Virus record (IMG/VR): IMGVR_UViG_3300030329_000843
Coordinates: 1-27,323 of that record
Length of the DNA stretch: 27,323 nucleotides
Source of the DNA: a virus
Direction: 5' to 3' (one strand)
This document shows, one piece after another, positions 5,225-15,155 of this stretch (position 1 is the stretch's first letter; each line of letters opens with the position of its first letter). Both the position numbers and the translations under genes were made by a program. The notes under the pieces are model-generated. The model saw only the letters and a program-made list of their open reading frames with translations, did not search any database and was not told where the DNA came from.

Positions 5225-6979
5225 CTAACCTAGAAGGAATCCCATAAAAGTTGTTCCGTAAGTGTCTACTAATGAAGGTGTGCCTGTAAAATTATAAACA
5301 ACGACATCAAAAGTTATTGAGTCAAGAGCGGCATCTGCTGCCGAGATTTGATAAACCCACAGGCCCATGACCGGCAAACTAGACCTCCTAGCCGTGATGC
5401 GAATAGTAGGTATAGAGTCCGATTGTGAGTCCCCATCTCCATTGATGTCTCCGTCTAACCATTGACCTGTATCTGAGTCACCCCAATGAATCATGTTTGG
5501 TTTCAGAAAAGCAAGCTCAGATTCCTTACCAGTTACGTCGTACTCCGTTGTCCTAGAGACATCAGAATCCGCTGTGTTCACTAGCAAAGTAAGTGATACG
5601 GATTCACTATCGGTTACGCCGGATGCATCGTGCCACATAGGAAACGCATACGGCATGACAATGTAATCGCCTTCCGCATAATTAGTGGTTTCTTTTATCA
5701 GCTTAATTTGCTGTCCTATAAAATATAAACCGTCTTCAGGAATCACCCAGTTCGTTGTTCCGGGTGCGCCCAGACCTGATGTCTTTGTGATAATAGACTT
5801 GATGCCGAGAATAGACGCTCCGTTTTTCTGAAGACCTCCTACTGCGTTCAGAATTCCATTGAATGTTGCAGTCCCAGTGAAAGTAGAAGCTCCACTTACT
5901 GTCGTATTCTCTGTGTCTTTATCTACTTTGAAGACATCGGCAGAATCGTCTGAGTTTCTTACGGCAACACTACTGGTGACTTTCAAATCACCCGTCACAC
6001 TGGATACTTCAGGAATGCTCAACTTTCCTGTGTAGTCGATTTTGCTAATTAAAGAGTCATCAGATTTCTTCAGATGAATAAGGTCGCCTAGAGAAGACTC
6101 AGACTTGTTCTGAAGAGTCAAAGCGTGGTCAGTGCTTAGATCTGTGGTCTGTTTAAAAGGCTGTAGAAGTTCGTTTCTGACTGTTCCCCAATTTCTCAGA
6201 TTGACAGAAATGTTCTGGCCCTGATATCCATCAGCGTTCGCTCCAAGAACAGTAAGGGTGTATACCCCATCTACTTCTGTGATGTTGTAAGCGTCATCTG
6301 GGTCCTGAAGAACGCCACCTATTTCGACTAGGTACAAGTTGTCATTAGAAGACACCGGAACCGGACTAGTCAAAACTCTAGTCAAATCGTTTCCGCTGAC
6401 TGTCCAAGCATCTCCGGGCGTGCTTGTTGCTTGGTCGTTAAAGTTGAAACTCCAGTTCTGAGGCTCGCCTGTGCCTGTGGTAATCGTTTCAAGTACATAG
6501 TCCTTAGTAACTCCGTCATTGCCATTTACAGGAGTGCCTAGATTCTTGAGAATCTTTCCTCCAGCGTCCAATTTGCCGTCGGTGTCTGTAGGAATAGATC
6601 CTAGACCGCCATCTACCTGTTCCTGAATGCCGAATAGAACTTGCTTAAAAGATACGTTCAAGTCTTTAGCTTTAAGGACCGACCCGTCTGAATACACACG
6701 TTCAGGAGAAGCAATGCCCGTTTTTCTTCCAATACGGACCATGCTGTCAGCGTCAATGTTGTAAGTAGAAGAAGGGTTCGCAATGACTAACTTAAGAGTA
6801 GGAGAGGTTGTGACTGTTAGATCAGAAGAAGCAACCTCTGTTTCTGTAGTCCCATTAGTTACAATCGCGTAGAAATCTGCGGTAGACACATAATCCAACG
6901 CCAGATTATCGAATGTTCCCGCAATTTGATCGGTATCCAGATCTCCGGTCGTGCCGAAGTCTACAAAGCTGTCAGCCAT
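5225..6979 (-). CDS. Tail fibre (T7 gp17-like N-terminus)
   Basis: This 584-residue receptor-binding candidate has an N-terminal part (about 1-125: ATG-proximal FVDFGTTG, TLKLVIANPSSTYN, then RVYSDGSVLKAKDLN and FGIQEQV) matching the domain that anchors T7-type fibres to the tail. The middle (about 280-390) is a hydrophilic shaft-like region with SLGDLIHLKKSDDS and short beta repeats. The C-terminal part (about 395-584) looks like a compact beta-sandwich with WVIPEDGLYFIG. It contains a D-G-D-I-N-G-D-G-D loop (509-521) typical of calcium binding. AGGAGA, formed by the last codons of the upstream ejection gene, is the ribosome binding site. Confidence 0.93.
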   Translation of the reverse strand: MADSFVDFGTTGDLDTDQIAGTFDNLALDYVSTADFYAIVTNGTTETEVASSDLTVTTSPTLKLVIANPSSTYNIDADSMVRIGRKTGIASPERVYSDGSVLKAKDLNVSFKQVLFGIQEQVDGGLGSIPTDTDGKLDAGGKILKNLGTPVNGNDGVTKDYVLETITTGTGEPQNWSFNFNDQATSTPGDAWTVSGNDLTRVLTSPVPVSSNDNLYLVEIGGVLQDPDDAYNITEVDGVYTLTVLGANADGYQGQNISVNLRNWGTVRNELLQPFKQTTDLSTDHALTLQNKSESSLGDLIHLKKSDDSLISKIDYTGKLSIPEVSSVTGDLKVTSSVAVRNSDDSADVFKVDKDTENTTVSGASTFTGTATFNGILNAVGGLQKNGASILGIKSIITKTSGLGAPGTTNWVIPEDGLYFIGQQIKLIKETTNYAEGDYIVMPYAFPMWHDASGVTDSESVSLTLLVNTADSDVSRTTEYDVTGKESELAFLKPNMIHWGDSDTGQWLDGDINGDGDSQSDSIPTIRITARRSSLPVMGLWVYQISAADAALDSITFDVVVYNFTGTPSLVDTYGTTFMGFLLG

Positions 6980-6983
6980 TTAA

Positions 6984-9900
6984 TTATCTCCTGATTCTTT
7001 CAGATTCGGCTAGGTTGCTACGGTTGATCATTTGATTGACCGTTTGATCGACGCCGGGAATCTTTAAGAACCACAAGATTCTCATTAGATCTTTAGCGTC
7101 ACGTTTGGTGTAAGGCGAGTCTCCAAGAGCCTCTAAAGCTGTCTCAACTTTCTTAATCATGCCCCACGGAACAGCACCCTCTACGACGTTAATGCCTAAC
7201 CCGGTTGTTCTCATGTTTGAGGTAAACACCGGATCAAATCCCATTATTTTAGCAGCGGGATCTACCAACATTGGCAAAATAGTTGAGTAGCTAGACCTCA
7301 TAAATCCTGATTTTAATGCGATCTCCCATCCAGAGTTTTCTAAGAGGTACGCTTCTCTTTCATTTTCTGGTTTTGTCAACGCCCGTCCGTAAGTCAGCAA
7401 CTGGAATCCTAAGTATCCAAGACCTGCTGATCCAATAACATTCACAGCTTCAGAAGCGTCTGCTCTAGAAATACCGGCAGCAAGCTGCTTACCTCTAGAA
7501 GCAATAGCAAATACTCGATACTGAGTCAGCAGTTTTCCTATGAGGCTTGTACTCATCCATAAAGGAAGCTCGCCAAAGCTCTGCCTTTGAACTGTGCTGT
7601 CCACACCTCTTCGGATTGCCATAGCCAGCATGTCGTATGCTTGTTGGTCTTTGACCTTGGTAAAGTCAACGTCCATTACTTTGTATGGACCCAAGAGGCC
7701 CTTCTTTACTTGGATAACATCAGGGTCTTGGAGAGCTTTAATAACTCGATCAAGTTCAGCATCATTAAGACCCATCTGTTTCATACGGGTTCGACTCTTA
7801 CGCCACCAAGTATCGACTAGCGCAGGCTTGCCGTCCTTCAGTTTGTACGCTTCGTTGACAAAGTTCTGGAAGTGAGCTTTGGTGGCCCAGCGTCTCAGGA
7901 ACGTATCCATTGGCATAATTGCAAGAGGATTCAGCAGAGACACCATTCGACCCTTCTCAAGGAAGTACTCAATATGGTTCTGCTTTAAATTCTTGTCGTA
8001 TCCCATGTCATCAAGACGACGCATCAGGTGTTCGCCAATGTGGTAGTCAGCACCAACTGCCATGAACGACTCAAGCTCTGCGGCCACTTTGTCGGTAAGA
8101 CGGCCATCAGATCCTCTGAGTCTTTTTTCTTTCCTAAGGCCCATCAAGAACGTCTCAGGAATAGCTTTCAAATTAAACGACTGGGATGCGGCAGTCAGGC
8201 TGGATCGCATCAACACGGACGCAACTTCAGCAAGCTGGGCAATGCCTAGCATTTGTCCCATTGTTCCTTGGGCAAACGCTTGCATTGCCATAGCCCATCT
8301 AACAGCAGTTTCTCCGGCTTCCCAAAGGGGTTGGCCGGTGGCTCTTCGGAATGTCGCTAGAGCTGTATTTTCAATAAAATCAAGTTCTTTAGCAGAGATG
8401 CTCGGGTCCGCTTCTCTAGCCGCATCTTTCAGATTAGAAATAGCCTCTTCAAACGTAATGTCTGGACGGCCAAAGACGGCTTCCATTCCCTTACGGGTCT
8501 CTACTGCTCCTACCAACCTGTGGCAATACTGAGCGCAAAGACCTTCGATATCTCGGTTCATGAACTCATCAATATGAACATCTTTCATAGCACCGGATGT
8601 TCCTACATAGTTTTCGTCCAACAAGATTCTATGTTTAGCAAATCCCTGATGAGGTTCAGTACCTACCTTAGATGTAATGCAGTCAAGGATGGCTTCGATT
8701 TCGTCATCATTTAATTCAAGATTGCCTTTACTAATTTCTTTTTCCAAGTCTTCTCGGACTTCGCCAAGAAACTGTCTACTTCTTTTATGACTTACATAAG
8801 CCTGCGGATCAGTGCCATATTGGACAATACGTTTAGCCGCGGCTCTCGCTCCAGACTCATTAAGAGAAAACCGTTCAACGCCGTCTGTTCTAAATTTCCG
8901 CTGCCCTGAAAGGATGGCTTCTGTAAAGAACTCGATCATGTCGTCGTTGTTATGCCTAGTAAAAGAAGTTGGCGACCAGACTCGGTGAAAATAGTGTCCA
9001 GAGTCTGGCAGCGGGTTCTTTAGGAGTCCGTGCTTAGTCGCATAGGCTTCCATAGTTTTGTGGAACTTCTCTAGAGCCTCAACTCCTAGCTGCTCTGCTC
9101 GACTAAGCCCAGACCGTTGTGGGTTTGTATATGCTCGAACCACTGATTGCTCGTCAAATTTAAAACCGTGTTTAGCGGCTTCCCGCCGGGCAGCAGTTAG
9201 ACCTGTGCTAAGTTGAATCATATTCCTATGCACATTGTCTTTAACAAGTGCGTGGACGTTCCGACCTCCACCACGGGAAAACTCTAAGAAGCCGTGAGCA
9301 AAGTCTTGAACCAACTTAGCAGGCTGTTTAGCGAGTCTGACGGCAGCAGGCGTGAGTTGGTTATTCAACCAATGAGTTACTCGGCCTCCCAACCAAAACG
9401 GAGTTTCTTTGCTTGCGCCCTCAGCGTGTCTAGCCGCCCTCTCGGCCCCTGTAGCGTTCTCAGCAGTTCTACCACCTTCTTCATAGAGCTCATCCACGAG
9501 TGCTCTGTGGTCGTCTACAGATACATCACGAACACCGTCGATGTGGGGACCTCGTCCTGTTTCAACGCCGTCAACGACAATAGCCAAATCAGGCTCGTCA
9601 GTAACAGGATGGGAAAGGTCTTCTCCTTGCCGTGTAGCGTCTCTAACAGTCCTCGACAATCTCCGCTCTACAGCTTCCGCATCAGCCTTGCGGATAGCCT
9701 TAAGAGACTCATCGAGCTTGGATCCTTCTTCAATACGCCTAGCCAGACCGTATTCGGAAAGAATATCAACGTCTAGCCGCATATCAAATGCTACGTCTTC
9801 TCTACCGGCAATCTTACGACCCAGAAGTTTCTCTGAATCTACTCGAACACTCTTTGGCTTTCTCTTATATCCCTTGACTTTGTCGTCTACAGCCTGCCTA

Positions 9901-11627
9901 AGGGCTTTGCCAAGTTCTTCAGGATTATCAATTCCATATTCTTTAAGCGCAGCTATTACTTCATCCCGACCGTTAAAGTTTCTACCAGACACTCGATATA
10001 ACGCATGGCTAAGAGCTGAATCAAAGTTCAACTTGGTTCCTCTTGCAGATACCTTCCGAAGGACGTTCTTTCCTGAGGTCGTGAACTTCTTAATCTTGGT
10101 AAAAGCCTTTTTCTTCTGGGCTTTTACTCCCGCATCGACAATGGCCTCCTTCAACTTACTAACTGAATTCCTCATGCCGGGAGTTACAGTTACTCCAAGG
10201 TCTTCAGCCATTGTGCGGAGAATTGCGGTGTCTTCAATACCCTCGACATTCCTGATGCCTTGCTTGCGGGCCATCTCACCTTCGACAGACCGTTGTCGAG
10301 CTTCTTCAACCTGCTGCCGAAGTCTAGCTCTGTTCTTAGAAGGCGAAGCTCCCAATGCAAAGGTATCTGACTTGGCAAACTGAACGCCCAACCTGCGGGC
10401 TTCAGATTCCAAAGCCCTCTGACTAAGTTCTCGTACAGGAGTAGATTTGTGGACCGCCTGTTGAAGAGCCTCTTCTGCTCTTTCAATTCTTTTATTTACC
10501 TTGGTAAGCTCGTCAGTCCACCTACCCATGTCTTGCTGTTCAACACCTACTACTCGACCGGGCAGCCCGTACTGGCCCGGAGCCGCTTCAAGAGCGTCTC
10601 TAGCTTGCTCCAGTTCCCTAAGCACCTGAGTTCTCTCAGTGACTTCATCCAAAGATCTTGGATCAACCAAATTAGACTCAGCGGGTTTCAACCTTAGAAA
10701 CGCTGCCGCATCTGTTCGTGCAGTAGCTTCCAAGAATTCAATAGACTCTTCAGTCATCGCTTGGCGTACTGCGTCATCAAACTGCCGCAAGAACATGTTC
10801 GGCTTCCAAGCACCTAAACCCGCCGATAGCGTTCCTGAGGCAGCTAGAGCAAAGAAGACATCTCGGGGCCTGAGAGTCTTATCCATGCCATACCTAGCCA
10901 TCTCAAGAGGAACATCAACAGCTAGAGCGGTTGCAGCAGCTGTCGCCGCTCCTCTTGCTTTTCTTCCGTAAGACCATCCCATACCGATTGCACTAAGAGT
11001 GGCTTTAATCCTTCTCGCTTTCATGCTCGTTGTGGCCGCCGCCGCTGCCGCCGCGCCAATAGGGCCACCAGCAAACATTCCAGCAGTCGAGGCTAAAGCA
11101 GTTAGAGCCACAGCTTCAGATCCCGAGCCAATAATCGTAGCGAGGACGCCGCCAGCTTTATCAAGAATGCCTCCTTTGAACAGCTCTTCTCGATACTTCT
11201 GCATCCTTCTAGCATCATCTGCTTCATGCAGTAGGTGAGCATACGACACAGCAATGTCGCCAATCCGCTGCTTAGTCTCTTCGGTTAGACCGTAAGCTAC
11301 TTGCTCCAGTATCTCAGGAGTTGCTACAAACTCTTTATCGGTGACAAAGTCAGGACTCAGCATGTAGTCCCGAATAGCCTCACCTGTGTCTGTATCGTAT
11401 GTAAAGGCTTGTCCAAGTTTTCCAAAGAAACCGAGGTCACGAATGTACGAATCCGGTCTCCAAACTCGATCTAGGTCTCTTTGAGAATCAAAGGTAGACA
11501 GATCAATATCAATAAACGAGGTTGACGGAATAAGATCTAGCTGCGCTGCCATCATCGCAGGTTCAGGCGTCATCTCAGGTTCAGGATTCGGCTCTTCAGG
11601 TTGGTAGTTTGGAGGGTAATAAACCAT
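6984..11627 (-). CDS. Internal virion / ejection protein (T7 gp16-like)
   Basis: At 1547 residues this is larger than T7 gp16 (about 1318). In T7 this protein sits in the inner core and is ejected to form part of the envelope-spanning DNA channel. Here the N-terminus is Pro/Glu-rich (1-30). A hydrophobic Ala/Gly-rich stretch follows (about 160-198). A charged, probably coiled-coil region spans about 320-470, and a long helical C-terminal part includes GQMLGIAQLAEVASVL and YRVFAIASRGKQLAAG. I see no lytic transglycosylase signature, although T7 gp16 has one at its N-terminus. It is the last ejection-protein gene before the fibre, as in T7. Assignment rests on size, position and overall character. 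Confidence 0.88.
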   Translation of the reverse strand: MVYYPPNYQPEEPNPEPEMTPEPAMMAAQLDLIPSTSFIDIDLSTFDSQRDLDRVWRPDSYIRDLGFFGKLGQAFTYDTDTGEAIRDYMLSPDFVTDKEFVATPEILEQVAYGLTEETKQRIGDIAVSYAHLLHEADDARRMQKYREELFKGGILDKAGGVLATIIGSGSEAVALTALASTAGMFAGGPIGAAAAAAATTSMKARRIKATLSAIGMGWSYGRKARGAATAAATALAVDVPLEMARYGMDKTLRPRDVFFALAASGTLSAGLGAWKPNMFLRQFDDAVRQAMTEESIEFLEATARTDAAAFLRLKPAESNLVDPRSLDEVTERTQVLRELEQARDALEAAPGQYGLPGRVVGVEQQDMGRWTDELTKVNKRIERAEEALQQAVHKSTPVRELSQRALESEARRLGVQFAKSDTFALGASPSKNRARLRQQVEEARQRSVEGEMARKQGIRNVEGIEDTAILRTMAEDLGVTVTPGMRNSVSKLKEAIVDAGVKAQKKKAFTKIKKFTTSGKNVLRKVSARGTKLNFDSALSHALYRVSGRNFNGRDEVIAALKEYGIDNPEELGKALRQAVDDKVKGYKRKPKSVRVDSEKLLGRKIAGREDVAFDMRLDVDILSEYGLARRIEEGSKLDESLKAIRKADAEAVERRLSRTVRDATRQGEDLSHPVTDEPDLAIVVDGVETGRGPHIDGVRDVSVDDHRALVDELYEEGGRTAENATGAERAARHAEGASKETPFWLGGRVTHWLNNQLTPAAVRLAKQPAKLVQDFAHGFLEFSRGGGRNVHALVKDNVHRNMIQLSTGLTAARREAAKHGFKFDEQSVVRAYTNPQRSGLSRAEQLGVEALEKFHKTMEAYATKHGLLKNPLPDSGHYFHRVWSPTSFTRHNNDDMIEFFTEAILSGQRKFRTDGVERFSLNESGARAAAKRIVQYGTDPQAYVSHKRSRQFLGEVREDLEKEISKGNLELNDDEIEAILDCITSKVGTEPHQGFAKHRILLDENYVGTSGAMKDVHIDEFMNRDIEGLCAQYCHRLVGAVETRKGMEAVFGRPDITFEEAISNLKDAAREADPSISAKELDFIENTALATFRRATGQPLWEAGETAVRWAMAMQAFAQGTMGQMLGIAQLAEVASVLMRSSLTAASQSFNLKAIPETFLMGLRKEKRLRGSDGRLTDKVAAELESFMAVGADYHIGEHLMRRLDDMGYDKNLKQNHIEYFLEKGRMVSLLNPLAIMPMDTFLRRWATKAHFQNFVNEAYKLKDGKPALVDTWWRKSRTRMKQMGLNDAELDRVIKALQDPDVIQVKKGLLGPYKVMDVDFTKVKDQQAYDMLAMAIRRGVDSTVQRQSFGELPLWMSTSLIGKLLTQYRVFAIASRGKQLAAGISRADASEAVNVIGSAGLGYLGFQLLTYGRALTKPENEREAYLLENSGWEIALKSGFMRSSYSTILPMLVDPAAKIMGFDPVFTSNMRTTGLGINVVEGAVPWGMIKKVETALEALGDSPYTKRDAKDLMRILWFLKIPGVDQTVNQMINRSNLAESERIRR

Positions 11628-11636
11628 TTAAGATTC

Positions 11637-14330
11637 CTAAGGTTGAGGGGTCAAGTCGCCGGGTTTGCGGTTCACGTTCGGGTACTGCTGTAAAATGGTA
11701 TTGGCCCGCTGGGGTTCTCCCATCCGCAACAATTCCTCAACAGCTGCATCTCTTGCGATCCTCGGATCAACCATGCCTTCTTTCCACACAGGCCTACCGT
11801 ATTTGTCCGATCCCAGAGGTTTTGGCCTACTGTCAAAATCATATTTAAACGTCTGCCACTCACCGAGCGAGAGGGGCCTTGGGGTTAGTTGAACTCCCCC
11901 GCCGCCCTCATACATTAGATAAGCATTCCACAGCTTCCCCCCGGCGGCTGGTTTAAATACCACCTCACCTAGCTCAGGTTGGAGACGGTAAGTAAGCCAT
12001 CTATTTTCTTCTTCAGTAAGACCTTCAGGACGATACCCAGATATCAATGCGTGACTAAGAGAGCTGGCATATTTCTCTCCAAACACATGTTGTAACTGTG
12101 GGACCAGAGCCTCAGCACTTGCGTAACCCACATCTTCAATTTTGAACATTGTTCCGCCGACAAACTTAGTGCGGTCTTCAATAATCGTAATTGCTGCTGC
12201 AACGATGTGCGTATCCTTTAGACTACCTCCACTTGCACCAGACAAACCCAGTCCATACATCATCCTCGAAAGCTGAAGTATCTCACCCATCCTCGGCCTT
12301 AGGTGAGGCTTTACTGCCATCTGCTCGCCCGCCACTTTTATCATAGGCGCGGTCCAGTCGCTTAGATGATTTCTATTTTCAGGAACAGATAGAAAGTCTT
12401 TAAACCGTGCAACAGCTTCATATGCACTTCCGGGGTCCATTGTCCCTAGTTTTCCAGTTCTCAGGGCATCATAACAACTCATGATGTTATTAACGCTGAG
12501 GTTATTCCCCATGCTTCCCCAGAGTTTATCGTTAAGAGAGGGGTTGATTTGATTTAAAGCTCTCCAATGCAGGTAAGACTCCTCAAATCTTTCAACAGAG
12601 GGGAGTTCAGAGTCTTTCTTAGGGTCATCGGATGCAGAGTACTTTAGTCTTTCCCCATCTAGTACCTCTTTACTTAGTCCTCGTGCAGCCGCAACAACGT
12701 CTTTAGCTACAACATCGCCTTCATATCCATATTGAGAAACAGCTCTAGCCCACGCTTTAGTAGGATCAACTCCCATAGTCACTTGAAAGTTTCTGTAGTT
12801 TCTAGTAGCGTCGTATTGAAACCTTTCATAAGCCTCTTTTACTTTGATTTCTTCAACCACAATGCCGGTATGGCGAGGGTCTAAAGACCTAAACACCATT
12901 ACCTCTTCTGAATGCATTTTGCTTGGGTCAAACTCAACAGGCACTCCAGTTTGTTCGCTGACCATCCTTGCAAGTTCTACACCAAACTGGTGGATTTGAG
13001 GGACACCAGATTCGTCTACAGCTTCAAACAACTTCTCATAAGTAAACAACTCACCAGCGTTCATAGCCTTAACTGAAAACCCTTGGATACTACTATCTAA
13101 CCCCGTTCTAATGACATCCACTTGCGCACCAAACAACTGTAGGGCAGTAAGAGCGTTCTGGTCTTTTGTGTTCCGGTCTAGTTGTGGTTGTTTTTCAGAT
13201 CTATAAGCAACAATAGCATCCCGGTTTGCAATGTTTAATTCAGACCCTTCAGGTCCCACTTTAAGACGGTCCAGAACGCTTAAAGCCAGCCCTGTGTATT
13301 TTGGGTGCTTTACTGCGATGTCAATAAGAGCTTTCCCAATCTCATCGTGCATCGTCTTGTAACTGTGGAGTTTCCCCCAGCGTTCTTGAATGGTCGCTCC
13401 CACAGAACCTAGAACGTGCTGGATAACACGCTCTTGAGTCTCCTCAGGAGTTTCTTTTCTCATTCCTTGGACCGACTGCTCCTCACCGTTAGAAGGATTC
13501 TTCCAGACTTGGAACTCTCCAGTAGGCACGTTATGAAGAGGCTCCATAGCCCCTTCAGCTTGGATGAAGTCAGTAATAAGGCCAGCTCTAATTCCATCGG
13601 TGAATTGCTTCTTAGAATTACCCTGCATCCAAGAGCTGTGGCGGGTGCCAAATTCAAACGATCTTTTAGCCCAGACTTTGCCCATTTCCTGTTGGAAAGA
13701 GACTTCATCCCCGCCCACGGGAACATCCATGTACTCAGACCACATCTTGTGCAGGGAAGACATGAAGCCGTCCATATTGTGGTTCGACTCATCTAACAGC
13801 ATCATCTCCATTTCGCTGTTGACTCTTGTAGTAAAGTCGCTGTCTCTACGGCCCGCCTCGTATGTCATGTACGCTCTGGTCTGGTTCGGAGACAGAGTCT
13901 CAGGGATCATCCCCTTTTCCACCATCTCCGCCCAAGACATGTTGGCAATTGCGAGGTCTGCGACCATCTTCTCGCGTTCTTCAACCTGCCAAGGAAGGAC
14001 TCCCCGATCCGCTTTCGCAAAGGTGTCCATTGCCTGAACGCCGAGGTTGGCAACCCCCATTGCAGTTTGAGACAGCCCAGAAAACGCGCTTGCCATCCTG
14101 TTGGCGTCTAGTTCAGCCGCTTGGGCCGCTCTAATGGCGTTATTGGTCTGAGTCTGGAGAATCTGCATGTCTCCCGTAGGAGGAATAGGAGCAACTGGAT
14201 ACGCTTCCATTGCAGGTCTGCCTTGATTGCCCGGAACAACGGTAGTGTTGACGGGAGTGTAAGGATTCTCCCGAGAAGCACGGGTTCCCCCCGCTACTTC
14301 GTTTGGCGGTCGTTGTGGTCTTTTAGCCAT
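11637..14330 (-). CDS. Internal virion / ejection protein (T7 gp15-like)
   Basis: This 897-residue hydrophilic, mostly helical protein lies between the gp14-like and gp16-like genes, the place of T7 gp15 (747 residues). In T7 gp15 is a core protein ejected into the periplasm to join the DNA channel. The first 60 residues are Pro-rich. A helix-forming region with AIRAAQAAELDANRMASAFS follows, and the rest carries many aromatic and charged helices without a recognised catalytic motif. The N-terminus, MAKRPQRPPNEV, closely resembles that of the protein encoded at 23887-24414. The gene begins four bases after the previous stop. Confidence 0.87.
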   Translation of the reverse strand: MAKRPQRPPNEVAGGTRASRENPYTPVNTTVVPGNQGRPAMEAYPVAPIPPTGDMQILQTQTNNAIRAAQAAELDANRMASAFSGLSQTAMGVANLGVQAMDTFAKADRGVLPWQVEEREKMVADLAIANMSWAEMVEKGMIPETLSPNQTRAYMTYEAGRRDSDFTTRVNSEMEMMLLDESNHNMDGFMSSLHKMWSEYMDVPVGGDEVSFQQEMGKVWAKRSFEFGTRHSSWMQGNSKKQFTDGIRAGLITDFIQAEGAMEPLHNVPTGEFQVWKNPSNGEEQSVQGMRKETPEETQERVIQHVLGSVGATIQERWGKLHSYKTMHDEIGKALIDIAVKHPKYTGLALSVLDRLKVGPEGSELNIANRDAIVAYRSEKQPQLDRNTKDQNALTALQLFGAQVDVIRTGLDSSIQGFSVKAMNAGELFTYEKLFEAVDESGVPQIHQFGVELARMVSEQTGVPVEFDPSKMHSEEVMVFRSLDPRHTGIVVEEIKVKEAYERFQYDATRNYRNFQVTMGVDPTKAWARAVSQYGYEGDVVAKDVVAAARGLSKEVLDGERLKYSASDDPKKDSELPSVERFEESYLHWRALNQINPSLNDKLWGSMGNNLSVNNIMSCYDALRTGKLGTMDPGSAYEAVARFKDFLSVPENRNHLSDWTAPMIKVAGEQMAVKPHLRPRMGEILQLSRMMYGLGLSGASGGSLKDTHIVAAAITIIEDRTKFVGGTMFKIEDVGYASAEALVPQLQHVFGEKYASSLSHALISGYRPEGLTEEENRWLTYRLQPELGEVVFKPAAGGKLWNAYLMYEGGGGVQLTPRPLSLGEWQTFKYDFDSRPKPLGSDKYGRPVWKEGMVDPRIARDAAVEELLRMGEPQRANTILQQYPNVNRKPGDLTPQP

Positions 14331-14333
14331 TGT

Positions 14334-15155
14334 TTATTGTCCCGGTATATACCACCAAGGTGGGGTGGGTGTAGTAGGTGTTGTATTGAAGAGGCCAGCT
14401 TGATAAGCCTCCAACCCGATTCCTCCAAGAGCCGTCAGTCCTCCAGCAACCGCTGAACCCATTTGAAGATAATAAGGAGCCATACTTGGAGCGTTCGGCA
14501 TCGCTACCTCAGACAGCACATATGGCACTGGTTCAGGAAGCTGAATAGGAGCCAACGGTGTCGGATAGGCTTGATTGATCATGTTCTGCATCTGTGCTTG
14601 GATGCCCTTCATTCTACGCTCGCCTTGGAGAGTCGCACTCTTAAGGTTGGCGTATTCGATCTCTGCAACTCTTGCTGACTTCAAATGGTGTGACTGCTGT
14701 GCCAGTCGGACAGAGTTACCTACAGTTCCTGTTTCTGCTGCTGAGGCAGCGACAAACGAAGCGTTACTGGCTGCTTCTCGATCTGCATTTGCCAGAGTGT
14801 CCATAGCCTGCATATACCTAGTATCCATCTGCTGATGAACCGCAGCGAACTGGTCTTGAGCATCTTCCTGTGCCGACCCCACCAAAGCAGCAAACTGTTC
14901 GTTCTGCCACTGCTCCATCTGCGACCGATACGCAACATCTTGAGCGTATACGGTTGCTCTGTGGATTCCCAAAGAGTCGTAGTATGCCTGTTGTAGCTCT
15001 AACTGACGTCGTTCTTGCTCCGCTCGGGCTACTTGACTTTCGTATTGAGCTTGAGCGGCATCTGCCTGCGCTCCCGCACTGGCTACGCCCATGCCAATAG
15101 AAGCACCAGTTCCAACAATACTTGCAGCAAGTCCTGCTGCGGCAATACTACACAT
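14334..15155 (-). CDS. Internal virion protein (T7 gp14-like)
   Basis: This 273-residue protein (T7 gp14 about 196) has a hydrophobic Ala/Gly-rich N-terminal segment (about 5-28, GLAASIVGTGASIGMGVASAG minus ends). A long Gln/Ala/Glu-rich coiled-coil region follows (about 30-190), and the tail is Pro-rich and ends in PPWWYIPGQ. This layout is typical of gp14 homologues, which are ejected and inserted into the outer membrane in T7. GGAGGT lies a few bases before the ATG, inside the end of the upstream gp13-like gene, which overlaps by eight bases. Confidence 0.88.
   Translation of the reverse strand: MCSIAAAGLAASIVGTGASIGMGVASAGAQADAAQAQYESQVARAEQERRQLELQQAYYDSLGIHRATVYAQDVAYRSQMEQWQNEQFAALVGSAQEDAQDQFAAVHQQMDTRYMQAMDTLANADREAASNASFVAASAAETGTVGNSVRLAQQSHHLKSARVAEIEYANLKSATLQGERRMKGIQAQMQNMINQAYPTPLAPIQLPEPVPYVLSEVAMPNAPSMAPYYLQMGSAVAGGLTALGGIGLEAYQAGLFNTTPTTPTPPWWYIPGQ

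Noticed and set aside
9541-10383. 280-codon plus-strand open frame
   Set aside because: It is antisense to the gp16-like gene, Ser/Arg/Leu-rich in the way of shadow frames, and recognisable protein features are on the minus strand.
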